Positions 7,045 to 16,353 of a stretch of 60,053 nucleotides of DNA are shown piece by piece. Numbering within the stretch: the first letter of the stretch is position 1; each line of letters opens with the position of its first letter. The notes below the pieces were generated by a model, which was not told where the DNA came from, did not search any database, and saw only the letters and a list, made by a program, of their open reading frames with translations. The position numbers were made by a program, and so were the translations under genes. This DNA comes from an uncultured Agathobacter sp. (GTDB taxonomy: Bacteria > Bacillota > Clostridia > Lachnospirales > Lachnospiraceae), in NCBI GenBank assembly GCA_934365945.1, contig CAKRNE010000013.1, positions 1 through 60,053 on the forward strand, in the 5' to 3' direction.

Positions 7045-8400
7045 ATGAGCTATGGACTGATTGCAACATTGATTGTAGTGGCGATTGTCGTCGGTGCAAT
7101 AACAACAAAAAAATGTGAGGCTTTCCTGATTGCAGGATCTATGGTGGGAGCAATTGTTCTCTGGAAACAGGATTTCCTGTCAAAATGGGTAAGTACACTT
7201 GAAGGTGTGATGAGTGATGAGGCATATGTCATTTTGATATGCGGACTCTTCGGAAGTCTTGTCGCTTTGCTTACTGCTTCAAAAGGAAGCTTTGGTTTTA
7301 CAAAGATTGTGTCAAAGCTTTGTAATTCAGAAAGAAAGACACTTTTTACCACATTTATTTTAGGAATATTGATTTTCGTAGATGATTACCTTAATGTTTT
7401 ATCAATAGGAACAGCCATGAAGGGTACATACGATAAAAAGAAGGTGCCAAGAGAGGCTCTTGCATATCTGTTAGACAGCACCGGCGCTCCGGTCTGTGTA
7501 CTGATTCCGTTCTCTTCATGGGCAGCGTATTTTGGAGCTATTTTCCTCCAGCAGGATTGTGTGAAGAAGCTTGCAGGTGGAAGCCTGATGAAGACATATA
7601 TGATGGCAATTCCGTATTGTGTTTATCCGATTGTGGCTCTTTTAATAGTATTCCTTTTTTGTATGGGATGGTTTCCAAAGCTTGGCGGCATGAAGAAAGC
7701 ATATGAGCGTGTTGCGGCTACAGGAAAGACATACAGTGATATAAGCAGAAAATACAATATAGGCTCTGAGTACGGTGAGGACGAGGGCAGAAGTGTATGG
7801 TATTTCATCATTCCGCTTGCTATACTTGTAGGTGTGGCAGTTGCAACAGGAGATCTGGTTGTGGCAGCGGTTATTGCGATAATTGTTTCTATGGTATTGT
7901 ATATCGCAGGAAGGATTATGACATTCTCAGAGTTCTGGGATACATTTGTAAAGGGATTTTCGGATATGCTTCCGATTATCATTTTACTTATATCTGCACT
8001 TACATTCCAAAAGATTGCAAGTGAGATGAAGATGACAGAGTTCTTTGTAGATTTATGCAAGCCGTTTATGGCAGGAAGTGTATTCCCGATGATTACATTT
8101 ATCATTGTAGGACTTCTGGCTTTCATGATTGCAAATGCATGGGGTGTATGTACACTTGTAGCACCGGTGCTTTTACCGCTTGGAGCAAGTGTCGGAGCAA
8201 ATATCGTACTTGTTATGGCAGCTATTCTTTCAGGCTGCGCATTCGGAAACCATGCATGCTTCTACTGTGACACAACAGTGCTCGCATCAAACGGAGCAGG
8301 AATTGACAACCTTGAGCACGCAGGCTCACAGCTGCCGTATGTGTTTATCGGAGCAGGTGTTTCTATAATTGGTTTCCTGATTCTGGGATTTGCGATGTAG
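7045..8400 (+). CDS. NhaC-family Na+/H+ antiporter-like carrier
   Basis: 451 residues, almost entirely hydrophobic, with about 11-12 predicted membrane segments. Family motifs include FVDDYLNVLSIGTAM, DSTGAPVCVLIPFSSWAAY and the late GNHACFYCDTT. NhaC relatives exchange Na+ for H+ or for an organic substrate. In clostridia such genes often sit beside catabolic enzymes and carry the substrate. Next to codA and pucR a nucleobase or related amide is a reasonable guess, but nothing in the sequence fixes the substrate. It has its own promoter and is followed after 69 bases by a kinase-like gene. Confidence 0.8.
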   Translation: MSYGLIATLIVVAIVVGAITTKKCEAFLIAGSMVGAIVLWKQDFLSKWVSTLEGVMSDEAYVILICGLFGSLVALLTASKGSFGFTKIVSKLCNSERKTLFTTFILGILIFVDDYLNVLSIGTAMKGTYDKKKVPREALAYLLDSTGAPVCVLIPFSSWAAYFGAIFLQQDCVKKLAGGSLMKTYMMAIPYCVYPIVALLIVFLFCMGWFPKLGGMKKAYERVAATGKTYSDISRKYNIGSEYGEDEGRSVWYFIIPLAILVGVAVATGDLVVAAVIAIIVSMVLYIAGRIMTFSEFWDTFVKGFSDMLPIIILLISALTFQKIASEMKMTEFFVDLCKPFMAGSVFPMITFIIVGLLAFMIANAWGVCTLVAPVLLPLGASVGANIVLVMAAILSGCAFGNHACFYCDTTVLASNGAGIDNLEHAGSQLPYVFIGAGVSIIGFLILGFAM

Positions 8401-8469
8401 CAGCTATACTGATATGTTAAGTAACTATAATAGTGAGATGATAATCCGTCAAAAGAAAAGGAGTACAGT

Positions 8470-9090
8470 ATGGACGATAAAAAATATGTTGTAACAATAG
8501 CAAGGCAGTTTGGCAGTCTGGGACGTCCGATTGCCATGCGCATGAGCGAAAAGCTCGGTATAGAGTTTTATGACAGGGACATTGTGGAGGAGGCAGCGAA
8601 AAAGCTCAATCTTCCGGTGTCAAAAATCAATGAGATAGAGGAGAGTGCAAAGAAAAAGGTACATTCAAACAGCTTCAGAAGGATGATGTATCCGCTGGGC
8701 ACACAGGCTGACGAGCTGCAGGATAAGCTCTTTGAGGCACAGCAGAATATTATCAGGTTTCTTGTGGAAAGAGAGTCATGTATTATAGTAGGACGCTGCT
8801 CTGATTTTATCCTGGCGGATGAGCCGAATCTTCTTAGAATATATATTTACGCGCCATATGAGGAGCGTGTGAAGAACTGTGTAAATGACCTGAATATGGA
8901 TGAGACTGATGCCAGAAGGATGATTAAGGCTGTAGATGAGGCGAGGGATCATTATCATATGCACTATGCCGGCTTTTTGCCAAACGACCAGAGATTCAAG
9001 GAAATCATGATTGACAGCAGTATGCTCGGTACAGAAGGCACAGCCGACTATCTGGTTGATGCCGTAAAGAGAAGATTTGGACTTGAATAA
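8470..9090 (+). CDS. Cytidylate kinase-like family protein
   Basis: 206 residues with an N-terminal P-loop-like turn (ARQFGSLGRPIA) and the later GRCSDFIL and RIYIYAPYEERV segments of the cytidylate-kinase-like family (PF13189). True Cmk has a different P-loop and lid, so phosphorylation of CMP is not assured. In Lachnospiraceae these proteins often sit beside transporters with no known substrate. AAAAGGAG precedes the ATG. It is probably cotranscribed with the carrier upstream. Confidence 0.8.
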   Translation: MDDKKYVVTIARQFGSLGRPIAMRMSEKLGIEFYDRDIVEEAAKKLNLPVSKINEIEESAKKKVHSNSFRRMMYPLGTQADELQDKLFEAQQNIIRFLVERESCIIVGRCSDFILADEPNLLRIYIYAPYEERVKNCVNDLNMDETDARRMIKAVDEARDHYHMHYAGFLPNDQRFKEIMIDSSMLGTEGTADYLVDAVKRRFGLE

Positions 9091-9096
9091 TACATA

Positions 9097-9125
9097 TACA
9101 ATTAAATACCGGATTGTGTTATAAT
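9097..9125 (+). promoter_or_regulatory. Promoter of pepD
   Basis: TACAAT (9097-9102), a 17-bp spacer and TATAAT (9120-9125). The predicted transcript starts at the foot of the hairpin at 9128. Confidence 0.5.
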
Positions 9126-9127
9126 AG

Positions 9128-9158
9128 GTCTGTCGGCGGATTCGTCGGCAGACTTTTT
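9128..9158 (+). terminator. Hairpin with T run just before the pepD ribosome site
   Basis: A 10-bp stem (9128-9137 with 9144-9153) is followed by TTTTT, and the pepD ribosome site AAGGAGAG comes a few bases later. It can terminate the upstream kinase-like gene. If pepD starts from the promoter at 9097, its mRNA begins with this hairpin. Confidence 0.7.
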
Positions 9159-9172
9159 GTAAGGAGAGTAAA

Positions 9173-10612
9173 ATGAGAGTATTAACAGATTTAGAGCCAA
9201 AGAATGTTTTTTCGTTTTTCGAGGATATATGCAGTATTCCTCATCCATCATACAAGGAAGAGAAAATCAGTAATTATCTGGTGGAGTTTGCAAAGGCAAG
9301 AGGCCTTGAGCATTATCAGGATGAGCTTCACAATGTGATAATCATAAAGGAAGCATCAGCTGGATATGAGGATGTGGAGCCGATCATACTGCAGGGACAC
9401 ATGGATATGGTTTGCGAGAAGGCACCTGATTGTGATAAGGACATGGACGAGGAGGGCTTAGACCTTTTGATAGATGGTGATTTTATCTCGGCAAAGGGCA
9501 CTACACTCGGTGGAGATGATGGTATCGCGGTGGCATATGCGCTTGCTATTTTGGACGATGACAGCCTGTCACATCCACGCCTTGAGTTTGTATGCACTGT
9601 ATGCGAGGAGGTCGGCATGGAGGGTGCCACAGGCATCGATGTGTCTATGCTTAAGGGCAAGAAGCTTCTTAATATGGACAGCGAGGAGGAGGGCGTGATG
9701 CTCGCAAGCTGCGCCGGTGGATGCAGAGCCGATGTGAAGCTGCCTGTAGAGAGAGAGACTGTAAACGGAACAAAGCTTACTGTGAGCTTATCAGGTCTCA
9801 CCGGCGGACATTCAGGCTCAGAGATTGATAAGGGCAGGGGCAATGCCAATACTCTTATGTCCAGACTGCTTCGCGACGCATCGGCACCTGTAGCTATAGC
9901 ATCTATAGATGGAGGCAGAAAGGATAATGCCATCCCAAGAGAGTGTACTGCACAGATTATTGCAGCACCGGATCAGGCAGAGGCAGTGAAGGCTTCGATA
10001 GAACAGGCCGCAGCTGAGATTGCGGAGGAGTTTAAGGCATCTGATCCTGACCTTAAGCTTACTGTGTCAGAGGAGACTGACTGCAGTGAGCCTGCTATAA
10101 GTGCTAAGGACAGCGCAAGGGTTATCGCACTTATCGAGGCACTGCCAAACGGCATCATCAGAATGAGCCGGGAGATTGATAAGCTTGTTGAGACTTCGCT
10201 TAATCTGGGAGTTTTAAAATCAGACGATACTGCTGTCACTTTAAGATACGCAGTCAGAAGCTCTGTCGGTGTGGCTAAAAAGAGCCTTAAGAACCAGCTT
10301 GTATGCATAGCATGCGCTTTTGCGGCAGAGGTTACATTTGAGGGCGATTACCCTGCATGGGAGTACAAGAAGGATTCAAAGCTCCGCGAGGACATGGTTA
10401 GGATTTTTGAGGAGATGTATGGCAAAAAGCCTACAGTTGAGGCTATTCATGCAGGTGTTGAGTGCGGACTTTTAAGTGGCAAGATTGAGGGACTCGACTG
10501 CATATCAATGGGACCGGACATGTATGATATCCATACGACAGAGGAGAGGCTTTCAATATCCTCTGTAAAGAGGTCATATGAGTATATACTCAGAGTGATT
10601 GCGTGCAAATAA
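9173..10612 (+). CDS. pepD: Aminoacyl-histidine dipeptidase (beta-alanyl-histidine dipeptidase)
   Basis: 479 residues, the usual length of PepD (M20/M28-type metallopeptidase). The co-catalytic zinc motif appears as GHMDMVCE near 77-84, GGDDGIAVAYA near 115, EEVGMEGA near 148, and a late MGPDMYDIHTTEE. It hydrolyses Xaa-His dipeptides such as carnosine in the cytoplasm. AAGGAGAG lies directly before the ATG. It ends 4 bases from the stop of the convergent AraC gene with no clear terminator between them. Confidence 0.93.
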   Translation: MRVLTDLEPKNVFSFFEDICSIPHPSYKEEKISNYLVEFAKARGLEHYQDELHNVIIIKEASAGYEDVEPIILQGHMDMVCEKAPDCDKDMDEEGLDLLIDGDFISAKGTTLGGDDGIAVAYALAILDDDSLSHPRLEFVCTVCEEVGMEGATGIDVSMLKGKKLLNMDSEEEGVMLASCAGGCRADVKLPVERETVNGTKLTVSLSGLTGGHSGSEIDKGRGNANTLMSRLLRDASAPVAIASIDGGRKDNAIPRECTAQIIAAPDQAEAVKASIEQAAAEIAEEFKASDPDLKLTVSEETDCSEPAISAKDSARVIALIEALPNGIIRMSREIDKLVETSLNLGVLKSDDTAVTLRYAVRSSVGVAKKSLKNQLVCIACAFAAEVTFEGDYPAWEYKKDSKLREDMVRIFEEMYGKKPTVEAIHAGVECGLLSGKIEGLDCISMGPDMYDIHTTEERLSISSVKRSYEYILRVIACK

Positions 10613-10616
10613 ATAT

Positions 10617-11498
10617 TTATTCAAGGCTTTTGATAAAGGAAAGAGGTGTCATGTGATACCTCTTTTTAAATGCCCTGTGAAAATAGCTCAGATTGTGAAA
10701 TCCGACAGACAGTGAGACATCTAAAATTGAGGTGTTGCCGCGCTCAAACTGTTCCACGGATTTTTCAAGCCGCATATTGTTGATATACTGCACACAGGTC
10801 ATGTTCATGTGTTTTTTGAAGAAACGCATGAAGTGGTATTCACTGAAATAGCAAAGCCCGGCAAGCTCTGAAACCTGGATGCTTTCGGCATAGTGCACCT
10901 CGATGTAATCGAGCACGTTTTTAAGCTTATCGGAGGATGTGTTGGCACCAAAATCAGCATTTTTTTCACTGTATTGCAGCAGTAGAAATACAGCCTGAAG
11001 CAGAAATGCCTTTAGTGCCAGCTCATATCCGAATTCCTGATCGGAGTAGAGATTTGTTATGCGCATGAAGCATTTGCGAAGGGATGAATATGCAGGATGC
11101 TTCGGTGTGATCAGGTAAGGCACGGCAAACTCATGATTGATCAGCGGAGTCAGGTATCTTGATGAGCATATATCGGTATTGTTTCCACCTAAAAAATTGA
11201 TATGGAATACATACGTTTCCGAGTAAAATTCATCGCAGTCCCTTATTGAAATGGAATGCAGCAGCAGTGGCGGGATAAAGAGGATATCTCCTTCCTTTGC
11301 CTCATACTCGAGCAAATCTATCTGATAGGTGCATGAGCCCTTTGTAATAAGTGTGAGTTCTGCCTCATCATGCCAGTGTGTGGTGATGACAGGATAATCT
11401 GCTGCAAGTCTTGTTATATATTTCTGAACAGGGAAAAATACATCTCCATGCTTTGCGTTTTCTTTCTGTCCAAGTGTAAGAGGATTATTGTTTTTCAT
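10617..11498 (-). CDS. AraC-family regulator with cupin sensor domain
   Basis: 293 residues. The N-terminal half has the cupin-like sugar-binding pattern of AraC proteins (TTHWHDEAELTLITKGSCTYQID, then GDILFIPPLLLHSI). The C-terminal ~100 contain two helix-turn-helices (VSELAGLCYFSEYHFMRFFKKH and SILDVSLSVGFHNLSYFHRAFKKRY). It is divergent from the first alpha-glucosidase across a 190-bp gap, so it probably activates that gene in response to an alpha-glucoside. GGAGA precedes its ATG. Confidence 0.9.
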   Translation of the reverse strand: MKNNNPLTLGQKENAKHGDVFFPVQKYITRLAADYPVITTHWHDEAELTLITKGSCTYQIDLLEYEAKEGDILFIPPLLLHSISIRDCDEFYSETYVFHINFLGGNNTDICSSRYLTPLINHEFAVPYLITPKHPAYSSLRKCFMRITNLYSDQEFGYELALKAFLLQAVFLLLQYSEKNADFGANTSSDKLKNVLDYIEVHYAESIQVSELAGLCYFSEYHFMRFFKKHMNMTCVQYINNMRLEKSVEQFERGNTSILDVSLSVGFHNLSYFHRAFKKRYHMTPLSFIKSLE

Positions 11499-11688
11499 AT
11501 TGTTGTTTCTCCATAGCTTTTAAAACCATACCCTTTAAAATTATAAGAGCAGTATTGTGTTATAAAATGAAAAAATATTGCAAGAATTTATACTAATTAC
11601 TTTCTATAATAGCAGTATAATACATCAAGGCAAAGCACTCAAGATGTAAATGAGTGCGAAATTTATGATTAGATAAGAGGTACACATT

Positions 11689-13374
11689 ATGGAGAGAAAA
11701 TGGTGGCACGACAAGGTGGCATATCAGATTTATCCAAAGAGCTTTCTGGATACAAACGGTGACGGAATAGGAGATTTAAGAGGTATCATTTCAAAGCTGG
11801 ATTATTTAAAATCACTTGGAATTGACATCATATGGCTGTCTCCGATATATAAATCGCCATTTGTGGATCAGGGCTATGACATATCTGATTACTATGCGAT
11901 AGCTGAAGAGTTCGGTACTATGGAGGAGTTTGATGAGCTCCTTGCCGAGGCAAAGAAGCGTGATATGCATATCATCATGGATCTGGTAATAAATCACTGT
12001 TCGGATAAGCACGAGTGGTTTCAAAAGGCACTTAAGGATCCGGATGGAGAGTATGCTGATTACTTTTATTTCAGAAAGGGCAAAAACGGCAATCCGCCGA
12101 GCAACTACCGCTCTTACTTTGGCGGAAGCTGCTGGGAGAAGGTACCGGGCACGGACAAGTATTATCTGCATATGTTTGCGAAGGAGCAGCCGGATTTAAA
12201 CTGGGAGAACGAAAAGCTAAGACAAAGGCTTTATGAGATGATTAACTGGTGGCTTGATAAGGGCTTGTCAGGCTTTAGAATAGATGCGATAATCAATATA
12301 AAGAAAAATCTCAATTTCCCTGATTTTGAGCCGGATGCAGAGGACGGACTTGCTGCCTGCTACAAGATGGTTGAGAGTGCCGAGGGCGTCGGAGAGTTCT
12401 TGGAGGAATTAAAGAACAATACATTTAAGAAGTATGATGCATTCACGGTCGGCGAGGTATTCAATATGAAGCCGGAGGAGCTGCCGGAGTTTATCGGTGA
12501 GAATGGACATTTTTCAACGATATTTGATTTTTGTGCGCAGTGCTTAAGCGATGGAGAGCACGGCTGGTATGATGCACCGAAAATAGATTTTGACACATGG
12601 AGAAAGACCATTCTTGGTTCACAGCTTGAGACGGAAAAGTACGGCTTTAAGGCCAACATCATAGAAAATCACGATGAGCCGAGAGGCGCTTCAAGATTTT
12701 TACCGGAGTATGCACAAAATCCTGCCGGAATCAAGATGCTTGGAACCGTCAGCGTACTGCTTCGAGGCATTCCGTTTATATACCAGGGACAGGAAATCGG
12801 TATGCAAAATGCAAAGTGGAACAGCATAGATGAGTATGACGATATCAGTACAAAGGACCAGTACAAGGCTGCACTTGCAGCAGGCTTGTCAAAGGAGCAG
12901 GCACTTGCAGCCTGTGGAAGGATGAGCAGGGATAATGCAAGAACACCTATGCAGTGGAGTGATGAGGCAAATGCCGGTTTTACCACAGCAAAGCCATGGC
13001 TTAAGGTCAATGAAAACTATAAGGCTATCAATGTGGCTGCGCAGGAAAAGGACCCTGCATCTGTTTTGAACTATTACAGAAGGCTTGTGACACTTAGAAA
13101 GTCAGATGAATTCAGGGAGCTGTTCACCTACGGCAGATGTGTTCCAGCATACGAGGATACAGATGGCATCATGGCTTATTACAGAGATGATGCCAATAAG
13201 CGCGTGCTGGTTGCGGCAAATTTTGGCAGGGAAGAAGCACAAATCAGGCTGGATGGCAGTGTGAAAAAGGTGCTTTTGTCTAACAGGAATAATGCTTCTG
13301 AGAGTACAATCGAAGTGGGAGCATCCGAGCTTAAGCTTGAAAGCTGTGAGGTTCTGGTAGTGCTTGTCGGATAG
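11689..13374 (+). CDS. GH13 alpha-glucosidase, alpha-1,4 type predicted
   Basis: 561 residues, the usual length for the GH13 oligo-1,6-glucosidase/maltase group. The four amylase regions are DLVINHC, GFRIDAI, GEVF and ENHDEPR. The nucleophile is D199, the acid/base E256 and the stabiliser D329. The residue after the nucleophile is Ala200; in this family Ala/Thr there goes with alpha-1,4 bonds and Val with alpha-1,6. A maltase or sucrase-like activity is therefore expected, acting inside the cell because no signal peptide is present. AGATAAGAGG precedes the start, and TATAAT-like boxes lie at 11605 and 11616 in the divergent region. Confidence 0.92.
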   Translation: MERKWWHDKVAYQIYPKSFLDTNGDGIGDLRGIISKLDYLKSLGIDIIWLSPIYKSPFVDQGYDISDYYAIAEEFGTMEEFDELLAEAKKRDMHIIMDLVINHCSDKHEWFQKALKDPDGEYADYFYFRKGKNGNPPSNYRSYFGGSCWEKVPGTDKYYLHMFAKEQPDLNWENEKLRQRLYEMINWWLDKGLSGFRIDAIINIKKNLNFPDFEPDAEDGLAACYKMVESAEGVGEFLEELKNNTFKKYDAFTVGEVFNMKPEELPEFIGENGHFSTIFDFCAQCLSDGEHGWYDAPKIDFDTWRKTILGSQLETEKYGFKANIIENHDEPRGASRFLPEYAQNPAGIKMLGTVSVLLRGIPFIYQGQEIGMQNAKWNSIDEYDDISTKDQYKAALAAGLSKEQALAACGRMSRDNARTPMQWSDEANAGFTTAKPWLKVNENYKAINVAAQEKDPASVLNYYRRLVTLRKSDEFRELFTYGRCVPAYEDTDGIMAYYRDDANKRVLVAANFGREEAQIRLDGSVKKVLLSNRNNASESTIEVGASELKLESCEVLVVLVG

Positions 13375-13491
13375 CATAATCGGATACAGAATTAAAGAAA
13401 CGATGTTTAATTTTACAAAAAACAGCAACTAAAAAAGACAACTAAAAGAGATAACTAAATGAGATAACAAAATAGAGATACGGAGGGCAAA

Positions 13492-15117
13492 ATGAGCAAA
13501 AACAATAACGAAAAATGGTGGAAAAAAGCGGTAGTTTACCAGATTTATCCAAAGAGCTTTCAGGATTCTAACGGAGACGGTTTTGGCGATTTACAGGGTA
13601 TCATCAAAAGACTTGATTATCTTGAGACGCTTGGAATCAATGCAATCTGGCTTTCACCGGTATTTAAATCGCCGCAGGCTGACAACGGCTATGACATTTC
13701 GGATTACAGGGATATTGACCCGACATTTGGAAGCCTCGATGATATGGAGGAGCTCATAAACGAGGCAAAGAAGCATAATATAAGGATTATGATGGACCTT
13801 GTCTTAAATCACTCTTCAAATGAGCACAGATGGTTCAAGGAGGCTAAAAAGAGCAAGGACAATCCATACCACGACTACTATATCTGGAGAGACGGAGAGG
13901 AAGGCGTGCCGCCAAGTGATATGAAGGCTGTTTTCGGTGGAAGCGCATGGGAATATGTGCCGGAAATCGGACAGTATTATTTCCATCAGTTTTTACCTGA
14001 GCAGCCGGACTTAAACTGGGAGAATCCAAAGGTCAGAAGAGCAATCTACGATATGATCCTCTGGTGGATGGACAAGGGAGTCGGCGGCTTCAGGCTGGAT
14101 GTAATCGACCAGATAGCAAAGGAGCCGGACAAGAGAATTACTATAAACGGACCAAGACTCCAGGAGTATTTTAAGGAGCTGAGTAAGGAGACCTTCCAAA
14201 AGGGTGACCTGATTACCGTAGGTGAGGCATGGGGAGCAGACACAGAGCGTGCAAAGCTTTACAGCAATCCGGACGGCAGCGAGTTTTCCATGGTGTTCCA
14301 GTTCGAGCACATAGGGCTTGACCAGAAGGAGGGCGGTGAGAAATGGGATCTTGCACCGCTTCCGTTTAAAAAGCTCAAAAAGATAATGGCTCACTGGCAG
14401 AATGAGCTCTACAACTGTGGCTGGAACAGTCTGTTCTGGGACAATCATGACCTGCCTCGTATCGTGTCAAGATGGGGCAATGACAGGGAGTACAGAGTGG
14501 AATCTGCAAAGATGCTTGCCATATTGCTGCACGGCATGCAGGGTACACCGTACATCTATCAGGGCGAGGAGCTTGGCATGACAAATGTACAGTATGATAT
14601 CGAGGATTATAAGGACTGTGAAATCATAAACATGTACCATGAGCGCCTTGAAAAAGGATATTCAAAGGACGAAATCATGAAGTCCATTTACGCAAAGGGC
14701 CGTGACAATGCAAGGACACCGATGCAGTGGGATGACTCGGCAAATGCCGGCTTCACCACAGGAACACCTTGGATAAAGGTAAATGACAATTACGACAAAA
14801 TCAATGCCAAATCACAGGTGGATGACCCTGATTCAATCTTTAGCTGCTACAAGAAGCTTGTGCAGCTGAGAAAGGATTATCCGGTATTTGTCGATGGTAA
14901 GTTCACACTTTTACTTGAGGATGATGAGAATATTTTTGCATACAGCAGAAAGAATGAAGAAAAGACCATGATTGTTGTGTGCAATTTCTTTGACAAGGAG
15001 ATACCAATGCCACTTGCAAAGGAGTGCGAGGGCATGGATGTGCTGATTTCAAATTATAAGGATACCTCTGATATGTCTATGCTCAGACCTTATGAGGCAA
15101 GGATGTATATACGATAA
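13492..15117 (+). CDS. GH13 oligo-1,6-glucosidase (isomaltase type predicted)
   Basis: 541 residues, a paralog of the gene upstream. The GH13 regions are DLVLNHS, GFRLDVI, GEAWG and DNHDLPR, with D203, E245 and D320 as catalytic triad. Val204 after the nucleophile is the signature of alpha-1,6 specificity, so isomaltose and panose-type branches are likely substrates. GGAGGGCAAA precedes the ATG. The 117-bp gap behind the first glucosidase has no terminator, so the pair is probably one AraC-controlled operon clearing both linkages of starch-derived oligosaccharides. Confidence 0.92.
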   Translation: MSKNNNEKWWKKAVVYQIYPKSFQDSNGDGFGDLQGIIKRLDYLETLGINAIWLSPVFKSPQADNGYDISDYRDIDPTFGSLDDMEELINEAKKHNIRIMMDLVLNHSSNEHRWFKEAKKSKDNPYHDYYIWRDGEEGVPPSDMKAVFGGSAWEYVPEIGQYYFHQFLPEQPDLNWENPKVRRAIYDMILWWMDKGVGGFRLDVIDQIAKEPDKRITINGPRLQEYFKELSKETFQKGDLITVGEAWGADTERAKLYSNPDGSEFSMVFQFEHIGLDQKEGGEKWDLAPLPFKKLKKIMAHWQNELYNCGWNSLFWDNHDLPRIVSRWGNDREYRVESAKMLAILLHGMQGTPYIYQGEELGMTNVQYDIEDYKDCEIINMYHERLEKGYSKDEIMKSIYAKGRDNARTPMQWDDSANAGFTTGTPWIKVNDNYDKINAKSQVDDPDSIFSCYKKLVQLRKDYPVFVDGKFTLLLEDDENIFAYSRKNEEKTMIVVCNFFDKEIPMPLAKECEGMDVLISNYKDTSDMSMLRPYEARMYIR

Positions 15118-15128
15118 GTAAAATATTG

Positions 15129-15173
15129 ATACCGTCTGTTTTTATAAAGGTGTTTTATAAAAGCAGGCGGTAT
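15129..15173 (+). terminator. Terminator after the alpha-glucosidase operon
   Basis: A stem of about 20 bp (ACCGTCTG...CAGGCGGT at the base, AT-rich above) ends just before TATTATTGTATTTTTT. Confidence 0.7.
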
Positions 15174-15248
15174 TATTGTATTTTTTAAAGATAATGTATA
15201 TAATAAGTTACCGAAAAAATTCAAGGGACGATGAAAGGAACCAATTCC

Positions 15249-16214
15249 ATGTACGATATAATAATAATAGGCAGTGGTCCGGCAGGGCTGTCTGCAGCAA
15301 TATATGCAAAGAGAGCCAATCTGAATGTGGCAGTAGCAGAAAAAGAATACGAGGGAACAGGACAGATAGCCGAGAGCGGAAATGTGAACAACTATCTGGG
15401 GCTTCCAAACATAAACGGATACGACCTGGGCGAGAAATTCAGGGAGCATGCAGTATCCCTGAATGTGGAATTTATCGAAAAGGAAGCAGTAGAGATAGAG
15501 GCAGTACAAAATGATGAGTGTGCTGCGGAATCAGAAATATACAGAGTAAAATTCAATGATGACACAGTCGCAGAGGCAAGAGCGCTCATTTACACCGCAG
15601 GAGCATATCCGAGAAAGGCAGGAGTGCCAGGAGAGGATGAGTATACCGGAAAGGGAGTATCCTACTGCGCAATCTGCGACGGAGCCTTCTATAAAGGAAA
15701 GACAGTCGCAGTGCTCGGCGGCGGAGATACCGCTTTGGATGATGCATTATATCTGGCAGATGTATGTGAGAAGGTCTATCTGGTTCACAGAAGGGACAGC
15801 TTCCGCGGTGCGCAGAGCACAGTAGAGCTCTTAAAGCAGAAAGAAAATGTAGAGCTTGTCCTAAACGAAACAGTGACAGAAATATATGGAGAAAAGAAGC
15901 CGACAGGCATAAAGCTAAAAAGCGGCAGAGAGCTCGCCTTAGACGGAGTATTCGTGGCATATGGCTCAGTACCGCAGTCTAAGCTTTTAAAGAATCTGGT
16001 GCAGCTCGATGAGCGTGGATATGTAGTGGCAGGTGAGGACGGCATCACCTATGCTGCAACAAAAAAAGCTGACGCTGATAGAAGAATCCAGCCCGGACTA
16101 TATGTGGCAGGAGATGTCCGCACCAAGACACTGCGTCAGGTAGTAACCGCAGTATCTGACGGCGCAAATGCCGCAACGACAGCCGCAGAGTATTTATTAA
16201 GGGATATTAATTGA
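15249..16214 (+). CDS. trxB: Thioredoxin reductase (TrxB family)
   Basis: 321 residues from the ATG that leads directly into the FAD-binding MYDIIIIGSGPAG. An earlier ATG at 15231 overlaps the ribosome site AAAGGA. The redox pair is C140-A-I-C143, where most TrxB have CATC. A second nucleotide fold (VLGGGDTALDD, then HRRDSFR) binds NADPH, and the C-terminal GLYVAGDVR closes the FAD site. It reduces thioredoxins. Placed directly before the sulfur operon, it may serve the unusual thioredoxin encoded at 18848. Confidence 0.9.
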   Translation: MYDIIIIGSGPAGLSAAIYAKRANLNVAVAEKEYEGTGQIAESGNVNNYLGLPNINGYDLGEKFREHAVSLNVEFIEKEAVEIEAVQNDECAAESEIYRVKFNDDTVAEARALIYTAGAYPRKAGVPGEDEYTGKGVSYCAICDGAFYKGKTVAVLGGGDTALDDALYLADVCEKVYLVHRRDSFRGAQSTVELLKQKENVELVLNETVTEIYGEKKPTGIKLKSGRELALDGVFVAYGSVPQSKLLKNLVQLDERGYVVAGEDGITYAATKKADADRRIQPGLYVAGDVRTKTLRQVVTAVSDGANAATTAAEYLLRDIN

Positions 16215-16264
16215 TATAACCAAATCTTATAACCATGCACAAATAATTTGTATAACTGATAGCA

Positions 16265-16293
16265 TTGACTTTCAACCCACACGTTTGTATAAT
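16265..16293 (+). promoter_or_regulatory. Promoter of the homocysteine/sulfur-carrier operon
   Basis: TTGACT (16265-16270), a 17-bp spacer and TATAAT (16288-16293), a near-consensus promoter. It sits 60 bp before the first gene. The upstream 50 bases are AT-rich with TTATAAC and TTTGTATAAC half-sites that could bind a regulator. No SAM riboswitch is present. Confidence 0.75.
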
Positions 16294-16353
16294 AGTCTCA
16301 TCAATTCCTAGTAACACAATAGACTATGTAAGAATTAACGGGAAGAAGAAACA

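Noticed and set aside
8470..9090. True cytidylate kinase (Cmk)
   Set aside because: The P-loop and lid differ from Cmk; it fits the cytidylate-kinase-like family of unknown substrate.
16215..16353. SAM (S-box) or other riboswitch before metY
   Set aside because: No kink-turn, pseudoknot or terminator is visible in the 60-base leader after a clear promoter.
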